Positions 47,924-59,210 of a DNA stretch of 64,000 nt are shown here, in pieces. The stretch lies in NCBI RefSeq assembly GCF_022376445.1, contig NW_025955063.1:81359-145358 (forward strand). The letters run 5' to 3'. A model generated the notes under the pieces. It worked only from the letters and a program-made list of their open reading frames with translations. It was not told the DNA's origin and searched no databases. This DNA comes from Fomitopsis serialis (Eukaryota > Basidiomycota > Agaricomycetes > Polyporales > Fomitopsidaceae). Position numbers and translations under genes: made by a program. Every line of letters starts with the position of its first letter. Position 1 is the stretch's first letter.

Positions 47924-48526
47924 TCAGCTTGGGGTCGAGTGCATGTCATAGACAACCATACAATCCTCAAAGCCTTCCAATTCTGTTATTGTTACCAATG
48001 TTAGCCGTTGTGACAGCGAGCAACTCAGATAACTGGTAACATCTGACCTTTATCGAAAGGAGAATATCCACCGTAGCCGCCGCGGCGTTGTACTGATAAG
48101 TAGAATCATCACACGTTAGCTACTACGGGAGAGGAGTCATTTTCATGAACGTAACTTATACCGCGCTTCTCGAGGCCTGTGAACACAAGTTAGTTGGGGG
48201 GTCGAAAACATCGCCGATGTGCGATCTATATCTTACCTCCGTTGGTGCCAGTGGCCCAGCCGATGACGGGTTCTAGGTCAGTGGTAGTCGGAAGGTCAGC
48301 GCCATGTGCGACAAGGAACTGAGGAGAATCTATACCGCGTGCCTCAAGGTCTGCTCAGGACGGTCAGTCGATACAGTACATATAAGTATCATTCGATAGG
48401 TAGTGTCTGACCTGCAGTATCGCCGATGTACAATGGCCTATCCTGGGCCCGGGGTAAGGCCGGCATGGCGGCGGCGACCTCAAACAAGACGCAGGCGAGA
48501 GCAACGAAAGCAAAGGTAAGCTTCAT
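47924..48526 (-). CDS. Secreted repeat-peptide precursor, class II locus G
   Basis: Six exons: 48412-48526, 48336-48350 (15 nt), 48237-48272, 48162-48176 (15 nt), 48048-48092 and 47924-47982, all phase 1, 94 aa. The signal peptide is MKLTFAFVALACVLFEVAAA. The 15-nt exons encode only the processing sites DLEAR and GLEKR. The exons after them give cores EPVIGWATGTNG and VQRRGGYGGYSPFDK (with an internal RR). The end is ELEGFEDCMVVYDMHSTPS. An alternative reading without the two 15-nt exon donors stays open for a while, but the exon layout of locus H favours the model given. A TATAAAAGC box lies near 48595-48602. Confidence 0.75.
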
Positions 48527-51290
48527 CGTGGTAGCAAGTTGCGATGCGGAAAAAGTAGAAGAGTGCGATGTCCAGGTAAAACTGTTCGGTAAGCTTTTAT
48601 ACAGTGCAGATAACCGCCTGCGACATGCCTTCCGGTAAATGTTCCGCGACCGTCAAGAGCACGAGGCCTGAGGTGAGATCTGAGGGTGACCATGGGGCCA
48701 TCCTTTTCGTCGTGTCTATGAACACAGGAAAGCAGCACGCACAAATGCGCTACCAAAATGGATGCAGGCATCAGGCTTCCCAGCAGCTGCCGTGCCTTGA
48801 AAGGGCATGAATGTCATGGGATACATCCCGTGTTGTAGTTTCGATGCCATGCTAGACGACTTCTATGAAGGTAAGTCACTTAATGCACGTTCACTTAGCT
48901 ACAACACGCATCCCAAACTTCCTAGAACAGTCCAGGCCGCCGCGCAACTCTACGCCACAAGGAATCAGTTCCCTAGATGTAGGAGCCAACGTATTAAACA
49001 AGGATCTACGCACCCAATCTCGAGGCCTGTTATCGGGTTTCTGATGCACGTCGCAGCGATATATCCAATCTTGTGTTCGCTTCTCCGCGACGCCCAGCGT
49101 TTCGCAGATAGTTCAATTGACCGAAGAGGTATCCATAGCTCAGAGCTGCAGGAAGGACTGTTTCAGGTTTGGAGGCGTCGAACTACTCATCTTATAATCA
49201 TCGGATCATAATAAACCAGCTTGGGCACTGCGGTAGTCATCGGGAACGACGAAGATGGACAGCGTCAAATATCCCGCGCCACCAGCGAACTCTCTCGGGG
49301 TCAAGTAGAGGCAATAGCGCCGCTATATTGACGCTCTCCATATGCTTGAGGAACCCGGTATGGCTGCCGGTGTACTAGTCAAGATCATCACGGCGCTGGC
49401 ATGCCGCATGAGTACACCCCGCATATGGTATGCAATGAATCTATCATTCGACAATCGGATGGCAGCGCACAATGGTAGTCTGTCGAACATCAGGACACGA
49501 TCTTGTTCGCATTGATATTGCTCCAACCGTTCCATTTCAAGTCCAGGGCGTTAATCTAGGTCGATGTAGGGTGTCTGGAACGAAGTACCATCAGATACTA
49601 GCTGTACCTCTCGAGTTGGATTTCTATGACACATACCTGCATTCGCATGCGCTGCGCCGCAATCCTGGACACAAAATTGCGCTGGGTGATTTTCGCAGGT
49701 GGTAGCGTGACTTACGGAGATGTAGCGGTGGGCACGACAGACTGTTACATACCGTATGAGTCATGAGGCATTGAGTACTCGGCGGGGATGGTAGTAACTC
49801 AATCGAAGGGGTAACGGATCGCAGCCTTGGTCGCGGGCCTCGCTGTGAGATATGGGTTGCAAACACGGGTCACTCTCTTCCCAAGAATCTTCATTCCTTC
49901 GTCCGTTTGACCGAACAGGTCCAGTCGCAGATCGTCCGAGTCAGCAATACGATGAAGTGCGGGTGACAAGTAGCCCGAACGCCGCCATCTTGAGTGCCAC
50001 CCGCCCGGTACTAGAGCACATAGGTAAGTAGTACATGCACCCCCGATCAACGGACGTCAGACGCCAAGTACGGCAGCACGACTGAATATCTGTTTACTCA
50101 CCTGGACTTCACGTACGACAAATCGAGCCTCTGATGTCGCAGCGACAAACCGCAGTACCGTCCACAGCGCGACGCGACTCCGACTTTCAGAGTTACATAG
50201 GTAGAAACAGAGTGTTTCCACCTGTTCTGTGAGTCTTTATACCGTGGCGAGTCCAATTGATAGACATACCGTTAGCGCCTACGCAGCAGATGCAATGGCT
50301 CGCAAGCCTGAGACTGAAGTGCATCAAGGCTGTGGCCGTACTTAGCAGGCGTCCGCCCCCCCCACGTCCCCCCCCAAGTTGATTGTTGTGGTGAACTTCA
50401 AGTCCGACAGAGCGAAGACAAACTTCTTTGGAAGTAGCCTGGGCGGCGATGCATCCAGTTCGAGCTTGCCACAAGTACGACAAACAGGCGGCTGGGGTCA
50501 TATACTTGCGGATACTGACCCACAAGCTTAGCTAGGAGAGACGCCGTGCGCGTGAGTAGGAAGGAGGGCGGACAGTTGAGTGACGAGTCCGGAAGCCTGA
50601 GCTTGCAAAGTCAGCCACGCGGCCCATCCTACGCCGTGTGGATGAGAATGAAAAGTTTCAGGTGTACATGTATACCGTCCCATATCAACTTCAGGACCAT
50701 GAGACCCGGAGGTCTGCCTGCAAGACTGGAAAACTGTAAGATCTTAGACAGGCTGCGTAGCGAATTGACGGTCGTCGGTGCACGTGACTCGTCGCGGCCC
50801 GGGTTGAAAGGAATCCAAGTTGGCATTGAACGTTTGAACAGTGAGACACCACTGCCAGACTCGGACGCCACTAAGTAGCTGCAGGGCTTGGTACTGCTGT
50901 ATGCTGGCCAGTCGTGACGTAGTACACGGCTTGTACCCGAACGTGTTACGCGGTGACTCAGTACGTCGGTCTGACAGAATGGAGGAACGACTTCATTTGA
51001 TCATCGCTCGGTGCACACCGTTCTGCGCGTGAAGCCAGTGAGGGCGGTTACAGTCGGGGTGTTCATTGTGCGCGGTTTGCACGCTCTCGGGCTTAACAAC
51101 AGGCAGTGTCAATGACCACATATCCATAAGAGAGAACTCGGTTACAACACGTGCGATCGCAGCAGGAAACACAGGTAAGCTATATCCTATGGTGCCCGGA
51201 AAGAAGTTGACGAGTACAGCGGGTTTCCTGGGGTGAATATCACAAGTGTTCCTGAATACCAAGGTGTCAGCTCAGCATCGAGTGTGAATC
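48527..51290. other. Intergenic between loci G and H
   Basis: The locus G promoter is at the left edge. Near 49010-49030 there is a short match to the 'gcctcgag' repeat-exon start of locus G, perhaps a relic. A C run at 50353-50377 (cccccccc, then ccccccc). No gene is supported. Confidence 0.4.
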
Positions 51291-52893
51291 TCAGACAGTC
51301 GTACATGCGGCATCTTCCTCTGTCAAAGAATTGTGTTAGTTGCCATGTGCATACACCGGGACAGTGGACAGTATCTGACCTTCGCTCACATCGACGCCAT
51401 AAATGCCGCCAACGTGCGGTGCTAAGTGAACGACGCATGTCAGATTGTGTCAGCAGCATGAAGGTTGGAGGGATTACCGCGCGTCTCGATGTCTGTACAA
51501 AATCAAATCAGTCAATATCACATGTATTCCACGTAGCAGGTAGAGCCTGACCTTCGGCATCAACACCATAGATACCACCGACATGGGGTGCTAAACAGTC
51601 GTTGGGTCGGATTATTGTAGGTCAACCGCAAGGTTCCCAATAAGACGTACCACGAGCTTCAAGGCCTGCGACAACGAAGTCAGACATCGAAGTTCAAAGG
51701 AAAGCCATCACTAAGTGAATGGGATCTGACCTTCGTCGGCATCGACGCCATAGATACCACCGATGTGCGGTTCTGAACCATTGTCAGTCGGCATGTCTAA
51801 GTATTGTGTGCAAAACAAAGCTCAAGGAAGTCGTACCGCGTGCCGTAAGGTCTATAGATCACAGTTAATCAGTAAGCAGAGATCAATCTTGCCCGAAGGA
51901 TATCTGACCTTCGTCAGCGTCGACACCATAAATACCACCGACGTGTGGCTCTATAATGATCCCGGATATCAGTATCGTGCGCTGTACACAATTCAGCAGA
52001 CCTCGTACCGCGCGCCGTAAGGTCTGCACAACTCCATCAGCGCAACGAACGCGGTCAAGAAGTGGACCATATCTGACCTTCATCAGCATCGACTCCATAA
52101 ATACCGCCGATGTGCGGTTCTAAGCGAATGATATGAAGAACATCAGTATCATGCGACATGAAAAAACTCAGGAAATAATCTACCGCGCGCCGTCAGGTCT
52201 ACACAAGTTGGTGATTCAGTACGACGTATGCTGTCATAAATAGACATTAATAGCTTACCTTCCTCACTATCGACGCCATAAATACCGCCGACGTGTGGCT
52301 CTGTGACAACAATTCTCGGAGTATTAGTACGCGGTGCCGTACCAAATCAGATGAATCTGTACCGCGCGCCGTGAGGTCTGCACAATACAGGCATTCAGTA
52401 CGGCAGGCGTTACTAGCAACCGAAAAAGGCTCACCCTCGTCGGCATCGACGCCGTAGATGCCGCCAACATGAGGTTCTAAGTCAAGGATCGTCAATGCTG
52501 TGCATCACAATGTCATTAGACAAGCCATGTACCGCGCGCATCAAGGTCTGCGCAAGACACGTCAGTCGGCGCGATATATATTTTCAGTGGGCAGACAAGA
52601 TCTGACCTTCGGAGTCGACACCGTAAATACCAGCGACGTGGGGTGCTAAGTGGCACGAAGAGCAAGACATCAAATGTCAGACTGATGCATGGTAGAATTT
52701 TCAATGGTATATACCGCGCTTGTGAAGGTCTGCTACACAAGACAGTGAATCAGCACCAACAAACGAGTCGAGCAGACATTATCTGACCGTCGGAGGAAGA
52801 GGCGTATAACGCACCGCGAAGGGGTGCTGGCGCGGCAACGGTGACCTCGAGCAGGGCGCAGGCCAGGACAACGAAAGCGGTAGTGAGCTTCAT
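51291..52893 (-). CDS. Secreted repeat-peptide precursor, class II locus H (18 exons, 8 cores)
   Basis: I can splice 18 exons with 17 phase-1 introns into 194 aa. Exon 1 (52788-52893) is a signal peptide (MKLTTAFVVLACALLEVTVA). Then eight pairs follow: a 15-nt processing-site exon and a 39- or 42-nt core exon. Site exons: 52715-52729, 52533-52547, 52364-52378, 52184-52198, 52009-52023, 51837-51851, 51651-51665, 51478-51492 (DLHKR, DLDAR, DLTAR x4, GLEAR, DIETR). Core exons: 52607-52645, 52435-52476, 52259-52300, 52078-52119, 51909-51950, 51731-51772, 51552-51590, 51380-51421; products such as APHVAGIYGVDSE and EPHVGGIYGVDADE. Last exon 51291-51319 (EEDAACTTV, stop). Only the first site is dibasic KR; the rest are monobasic xR, so the processing enzyme is uncertain. 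Confidence 0.87.
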
Positions 52894-52960
52894 GCTGATG
52901 AGACGATGCGACGCGAAAACCTGGAGGAGTGCGATGGTCGAGCAGCATCCTCTGCTCTGC

Positions 52961-52966
52961 TTTTAT
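52961..52966 (-). promoter_or_regulatory. TATA box of class II locus H
   Basis: On the minus strand the box reads ATAAAAGC, then about 30 bp later 'catcgcactcctc' before the ATG at 52893. The same pair precedes loci G (near 48597) and J (near 56671) and the truncated copy at 46830. It differs from the class I promoter. Confidence 0.7.
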
Positions 52967-55424
52967 CCCATACACTCAACCGCCCACGACGTACGTTGTC
53001 CTGCGAATAATATTTGTTGAGAAATTGACGTCGCCCGGGGTCGGTGCTGTCTCTCCGCGATGCACACGTAAAGATCCTAGTAGACCCTGGTGTTCTTGTT
53101 GGTCGCAAACCTGATACAGGAACGATTCAGGTATCTTGTGCCAAACACGGTGCAGCACCACATCCGACGCTTTCTCCGGAGTCAAAATGCCTTGGCGGGC
53201 GCGGGCCCAAGAAGATGGTTGTCGACTTCTTGAAAGTCTGGACGCAGCGAACATGGTAGACGTGGGCCACAGTGGTGCAGTACAGTAGCCTATTCTGGCG
53301 TCGCATGTCACGGGTGCGTTGATCGGTCCTCATGTTTGTATGAGAGGCATCGCGAAGCTGCCTGCATTCTCCGTAAACGTGGGCGCCGGCACAAAGTCGA
53401 CGGCTTAAATGTCGAGTCGAACGGATTGTCCAAAAGCAAATAGGAGGCGGCGTCCATCATAAAGACATTCTTGTTGTTCAAACAGACGGTATGATCGAGG
53501 CTCCGACCATCCACCGTTGTTCTGATCCGCCGTATATGTCATCTCGGATCTGTACAAGGCGTGGCTATCAGATATTTGTACATAAAATACAACACGTACC
53601 TGCGCCCATTGATTGATTTACGGCCACGGGCTCGCACTCAGCATTCGCGCGCGAGGACTTCCTCGCACGGCGCTGTTTCACGTTCGGCGGAGTGAAAGTA
53701 ACGATCAGATTTCCTGCAACTCGCAAGATGCGGTGGAATCGAGGCTTCCGCACAGTACATCGGTTCGCGGCGCATGATGGTCCCTGTTGGATAGCCCTGA
53801 GCACACGTTAACACGCGATGTCTGAACGATGCCTAGCGAACCTCCATGGTCTCGTCTGCATCAGCCCCGTTTAATTCGCTCCGAGTCCTCATAGGCTTGT
53901 CAATAATATGGCACCTTCGGGGAATGTGCTCCTTCAAAGCGGCATCTACGAAACGACACGCCTGTTTACTCCATCTACCGAACCGCACGGGGGTCTGTAC
54001 TCGGTCTCGATGCGTGAAGTGCCTGTGTACGTAGTCGAAAGCAGGGACACCGGCGCTTCACAACGGTAGGTACGATGTGTCATGAACTGAACCTGACAGA
54101 GACATTTCCCGAAGAGCCTGACCATGGCGGATCAGATGCTCAACAACAGCCCACGGATGCAGACGGGACAAATTACTGTTGATCGGCCTGTTGCGCCTGA
54201 TCAAACACTGCAAAATACCGTCCGGTGCTGGGTATAGCATCAGCTGACCTCTCATGCAACGCTAGCAGCGAAATTTACCTGTTCAGCGGGCACCCGACTC
54301 AGGGTAGATCTGTCGCCCCAGTGTCATACTTGCCGGCGGGCGGTATCGTAGACTGCCTATATTATACGCGCCCTATTAAGCAATACCGGACTCAGCGATT
54401 TTATCGGCGTGTGTTAGGACAGCATACCGACTCGAGGCAATACTGAGTGACGAGCAGGCTGCAGCACTAAATGGCAGCTGCGCGCAACATTTGATTCGTG
54501 ACAAGCATCGACGCGAACATATGGGCATGTAATGGTCGAGACCAGGTAGACGAGTGCAAGGTGGAGGCGAGGCGTACCTCTAAGCTACCTGCGAGGTGCT
54601 TGTGTTCCCCGTCACGCTTCGGAATTCCGCGCACTTGGGATGTCGCATAGCATGCTCCGGCAACGTCGCACATAAGGCTGGACAGTCTTGTACAGTGGAT
54701 TCCATTCAGGTGATTACCGGTAGCGTCTGAGGCGGGACATGCGTATGGTGGACACGTCGGCAGTGCGTTTGGATAAATGAGTTGGCTAACGGAAGTACTG
54801 TAGTAGGAGGAAGAGGAAGAGGAGCGCGTCGGGAGACGCGATCCTGGAATTGCTGACTCAGCCTCGGTGGTCCGCCACCTCGATCGGGCCGCTCGCTCGT
54901 GGCGGTTGCCCACTGTTTGCTGAACGGGCTCATACATATGCGTCGACTCGGGATCAACGGCGCCACAAACAGCTCTCTACACTTTACGTTAACTGTTCGG
55001 GACGAGCCATTGCCTTCTGCCCTCCCTACCTCTTCAACGGGCGTACCATCAGTACGCATCGAACCTCGGAACAGACGCGAACGACTCAGCTGTTCAACGT
55101 TGTTTACAATTAAATCCTGGAATACGCAAATCCGCTGGAAGAGTCGACTGGTTCCGCATAGCAGTCGACTTGTTGCCCTCTTGATGGCTTTCCTGTCGCA
55201 TCTCAGACGGCCAGACCTCACATCCATGCAGGCTCATTCACGCCGTCATAGCATGAACGCGCATAAGTTACGCGTAAGCACCAGATATCCCTCCAAACAC
55301 TCCCCAGTACACTGACGGGTTCCGGTGAAAACTATTTCCTTACTAGGCACGCGTCGATGCACCGGGTCTTGTAAACTCCACGGCGCATCTCGACACGACG
55401 ACCTTCACACCGCTTCAGGCTCCG

Positions 55425-55546
55425 GGACCAATATCGCGGGCTACCTCCGGCATGCGCACGAGCAGAACCAGCTCATCTCTACGATCGAGGATGGGAGGAA
55501 AGAGACGTACGAGGAGTTCTACGGCGTGCTAGAGGGGCAGTGGTAG
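55425..55546 (+). other. Possible 3' fragment of an unrecognised gene
   Basis: The frame NIAGYLRHAHEQNQLISTI, then EDGRKETYEEFYGVLEGQW and a stop at 55546, looks protein-like (amphipathic, no low complexity). Nothing upstream continues it. I do not recognise the family. It may be a chance ORF. Confidence 0.25.
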
Positions 55547-56029
55547 CGTGACGGGTTAGCAAGGAAGAAGCGAATGCTCGTGTGGATGGGTTGAATTCGG
55601 TGAGTGCAAACACGCCGATCCTATGCCTTAGCCAACTCACGGCTCACTTGTAGCTGGGCAAACATCAGTGCGATTCCAAGCTTGCAGACGCAGGGCCAGA
55701 TGACGACATGGCAGGCATGTGGACGAGCTGATACCCAAGGCGGATGTCGTTCTGATGAAAACAGGGTCTGACCCTTCGCGTAAGTACGCAGTTGCTGGAT
55801 CTACTCCATGATCACCGGTTAACGAGGCGAATCGCCTAGTTTTCCAGCTTTGCAAGCGGGTACCATTGCTGCTGCTGTGGAAGATTGTTCTCCTCAGATG
55901 GTGGAGAGCGGAAAGTACGTTCACTATTGCCAATCTCTGACGTGATCCTTCTTCGGCAGGACACCAGCGCGATATTTCAAGTGACGGAGGAAGACTACCA
56001 CCCCGGCCGCGTCTCCTGGAACAGCCCAG

Positions 56030-56596
56030 TCAAGGGGCGGTATAGGCGAACACGCCGTTGCGCCTTCCGAGCGGAGAACCTGAAGCCAGATCATTCGCGC
56101 CGGGTGCTGAACATAAGCAGGATAGTCAGACCGCCAGTGCTATCACGCGCGATAGCTGAAGAGAGTATGTACCGCGTTTATCAAGGTCTACGTATATTTG
56201 ATGGGTCGTCAGAATAAAGCTATCATAAGCTAAGCAGCTGACACTCTCACCATCAGATTCAAGGTAGGGGGAAGCATAGGCGGCATCACCAGCGCGTTTC
56301 TCGAGAGCGGACTCTGCACCCACACCATCCCCGCCAAATGCTAAGCATTGGTAATCAAGACATCAGTTGCACGATGTTGCACGATAACTGAGAAGAGAGA
56401 ACGCACCCCGTACTTCCATGTCTACAGATATTGAGCAGTCAGGCCGTCAGTGTACGACAAAGAAGTGACGCAGACGATGAGAAGTGTGCGCACCACTACT
56501 GGCTTCAAAGCGCTTCTCGGCCTGAGGAGCCGGAACTGCAGTGGCGACATCGAGCAGGGCACAAGCGACGAGGACGAATGCAAAGGCGAACTTCAT
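56030..56596 (-). CDS. Secreted repeat-peptide precursor, class II locus J
   Basis: Five exons: 56494-56596, 56407-56421 (15 nt), 56251-56340, 56173-56187 (15 nt) and 56030-56106, all phase 1, 99 aa. The signal peptide is MKFAFAFVLVACALLDVATA, then VPAPQAEKRFEASS. The site exons are DMEVR and DLDKR. The core exons hold AFGGDGVGAESALEKR with AGDAAYASPYLESD, and APGANDLASGSPLGRR with NGVFAYTAP. Core sequences differ from G and H, but the layout (site exon, core exon) and promoter are the same. The class II TATA is near 56669-56674. Less repetitive, perhaps an older or degenerate member. Confidence 0.75.
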
Positions 56597-57419
56597 TTTG
56601 GGGAGAGGTAGCGGTGCAACACTACAATGTTGAGGGGTGCGATGTCCGAGTAGCACTCTGAGGTCAGCTTTTATCCTATGCAAACAACCGCCCAAGTTGT
56701 ACATTGTCCGGCAGGCCTACCGTAACTTGAACGGCACGAGAATCTAGCCCCATAGATTTGTTCGTGGTGAGGGCGTAAGTGACCGACGAGCCCGTCCCTT
56801 CTTGTTACAGACACCTCGGGCTGCCACCGGGCTACCTACTGAACGCGCACCGGAAGCTACTAGTACCGGTGGTGAGACAATGATTATACCGTATTGAAGC
56901 AGGACGAGCCGGAGCTCTGGCTTACATACGCTTGTTTGGGGCATGGCCGCAGTGAAGTGTGTTGCCGCATGGTTTCAGGGACCTTCGTGGCCGTGAGGTT
57001 CAGTCGGATCGTTCTGTGCATGACCTGGCTGTGTCAAGATAATTCATATGTTGAGCCACTTCAATGGCGACTTCAGGGTCATGCACTACCAATCGCCACA
57101 TTGATGTACATGTGCAGTTCTGATGGCGGCGTCAGTCTACTAGTGGCATGATAGGTTCGATGTCGTCGTACTCACCTGAGATTGTCGGCGGAGACAGAAG
57201 TCTCCGAGATGGCATGACCATTCGACAGCCATAATGATGTCGCAGGGTAAATACCTGACAGGCGCGTCGAAAGCCACTCAGGCGCCACATGATTTGTATG
57301 GTGTTCGTACGATGCACTACGGTGAACGAGTCGCTGCATGCTTAGATTACAAACGCATGTACACACACGTTGTCCTGGGCACCGGCCGTCGGGTTGCGTA
57401 GGCCGATTGAACCTCCCAT
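56597..57419. other. Intergenic, locus J promoter and flank
   Basis: Contains the class II promoter. No gene seen otherwise. Confidence 0.4.
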
Positions 57420-58565
57420 TCACCAGTGCTCTAAGCGAGATGTTGAGGCTAACCGGAGTTTGAGACGGTGGTGTATGCGAGTACTGTGGATCGCAGTCGT
57501 CTGTGAATGTGACGATGATAGACGCACCCGACGTTCTTCCTGAGGCAAGACCAAATCTTGAATTGACCGTGCCTTCCAGATGCGCGTCGCACGCCCGCGA
57601 ATTACCTCGCCGCGCTCGAGGTTGAGACCCTTGTACAGGACGAACGTTCCGGCCTCCTCGTCCGTCACACCGTACCCGGCGCCCTCCTTCGATTTGGGCA
57701 TATCGATTACCCAATAGTAGTCCTCCATTTCAGGGTTCCACAGTACGGCGTAAGAGAGCTCGGGTTTCAGGCGTCTCATGTCGCTTCAGGAATGCTTCTG
57801 CTGCTCATGTATGACCGACACTGACGTGTCCCACCCCAGGTCGGCGAGCGACGATGTGCATTATCCGACAACGACGTGAATCAATGGTCGCGGCTCCTAC
57901 AGATGCATCAATAGCGATGTTCGGTCAGAAAAACGGCGTGACGCACCTCGTTGATGTTGAACACGACCAACCCTAGAACACCAGTTCGGTCGGCCAAGTA
58001 CACAGATATATTAGTGCACGCTATCACAATACCAAGCACAAAACAGCGATCCATTGACTCGCGGAAGACCATGTGCATACACTTCAATAGCTGAAGTAGC
58101 GCGGAACCTTCAAGTTCCCGGACCTGCTTCTCGATATGTACTGGGACCAGGACGCGACTCCACGGTACCTGTTCGTCGTCCGCCACTCTAATCGCTGCAA
58201 TAATACCAGGCTTGGTATCTGGCGCGCAGCAATCCCGAGAGAGGGGTCGAGTATTGTAAAAGTCGCGCCATTGTACACCGTTCGTCTTCATGCCACGTTT
58301 GGGTAAGTACGAGGCCGGCGATAGATCGAACGAGCGTGACGAACGGCGCATACGAATCGCTTTCGTGGCTAGGTTGCTGGGTCGGGTAGCCTGAACAGTG
58401 CTTCTTTGACGCATTGTAGCACTGAGATTTCGACGCGTTCACGAGGACCTTGTTCACGAGCTTGTCCGAGACGGGGAACATGCTCTCCAGGAAGCCAGCG
58501 ACGTCACAAAACACACGAGTCGATCGAGAGCTCATTGGCGACGTCGAGTTCATTTGCGTTGGCAT
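57420..58565 (-). pseudogene. FunK1-type kinase, N-terminal half, decayed
   Basis: Segments typical of the FunK1 N-terminal region occur in order on the minus strand: DVAGFLESMFPVSDKLVNKVL; VQWRDFYNTRPLSRDC; VPWSRVLVPVHIEKQ; ALLQLLKCMHMVFRESMDRCFVLGIVI; VYLADRTGVLGLVVFNIN (GTGCGT donor at about 57950); LGWDTSVSVIHEQQKHS, a TGA, then MRRLKPELSYAVLWNP; VIDMP; and GRATRIWKA. The TGA (about 57783-57785) and at least one frame change (about 58300-58400) mark it as decayed. It stops where the kinase half at 44844-46612 would continue, about 11 kb away in the same orientation. Confidence 0.6.
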
Positions 58566-58859
58566 TCATGGCCGTATATACGCTGGAGCAGAGCGTGGAT
58601 GACCACTAGATGCAATCTGTGAGCTTCTGGTTTCGGTGACGGGGATATCCGGCCGAGGCGCCTCACGAGCTGGACAGGGGACATACCTCGAGGAGATAAA
58701 GGAACTTGATCTGTCACAAAACTTGCACATTTTGTATGTCTTCGGGCAGGCAGAGAGGAAGTACGAATAAGATAACAGGCAGAGCAGGCGGGTGAGGGAG
58801 CGCCCGTCTTCGGACTTGAACCACACGGCGGCTTTTTCCTTAATTGGCAAGTGTTGTTC

Positions 58860-59210
58860 TTGAATATAAGTATCACAAGCTCGCCGCTCCCTCCAGTGAA
58901 GCGCGACCTCAAGCTTGCTGTGGTCACAGTATCGCAGGTCCAGAGACAGGTCAGCTCTGCGCTCCAGCCGCCTTTCCCTCCCCCAAAGCCTGGCCCCGCT
59001 GAGCTCATCGACGCGATTACGACGTGCTACTCAACGGCTGAGGCGTGCGGTAACTCGACCAGCTCATGCAGCGGGCACGGACAATGCGTGCAGGCAAGCA
59101 AGCAGGGCCGCACATGCTACGCCTGCGCCTGCTCGGCAACCAAGGACTTGAAGGGTCAAACGGAGGATTGGGCTGGGAGTGCATGCGAGCGCAAGGATGT
59201 CAGCGGGTGA
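58860..59210 (+). pseudogene. Orphan C-terminal fragment of a DUF3844 vacuolar-sorting-like protein
   Basis: The open frame contains a Cys-rich EGF-like module: ITTCYSTAEACGNST, then SCSGHGQCVQASKQGRTCYACACSAT and WAGSACERKDVSG. This is the signature of the fungal DUF3844 family (luminal Cys-rich region before a C-terminal TM helix). The long N-terminal region is missing upstream, and the hydrophobic TM segment expected after KDVSG is not found, so both ends are truncated. A gene fragment moved or left by rearrangement. Confidence 0.65.

Larger units (their letters stand above)
52894..56029. other. Intergenic between loci H and J
   Basis: Locus H promoter at the left edge. No complete gene recognised. 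One short tail, 55425-55546 plus strand, is listed separately. Other ORFs overlap on both strands and lack features. Confidence 0.4.

Noticed and set aside
47594..48004. 136-aa plus-strand ORF
   Set aside because: It overlaps the better supported minus-strand locus G and has no recognisable features.
49799..50050. Minus-strand ORF ending KAAIRYPFD that looks somewhat protein-like
   Set aside because: I could not extend it by splicing or recognise a family, so evidence is too weak to call.
54467..55315. Overlapping ORFs of 138-173 aa on both strands
   Set aside because: No domains, no splice-supported extension; both strands open by chance.
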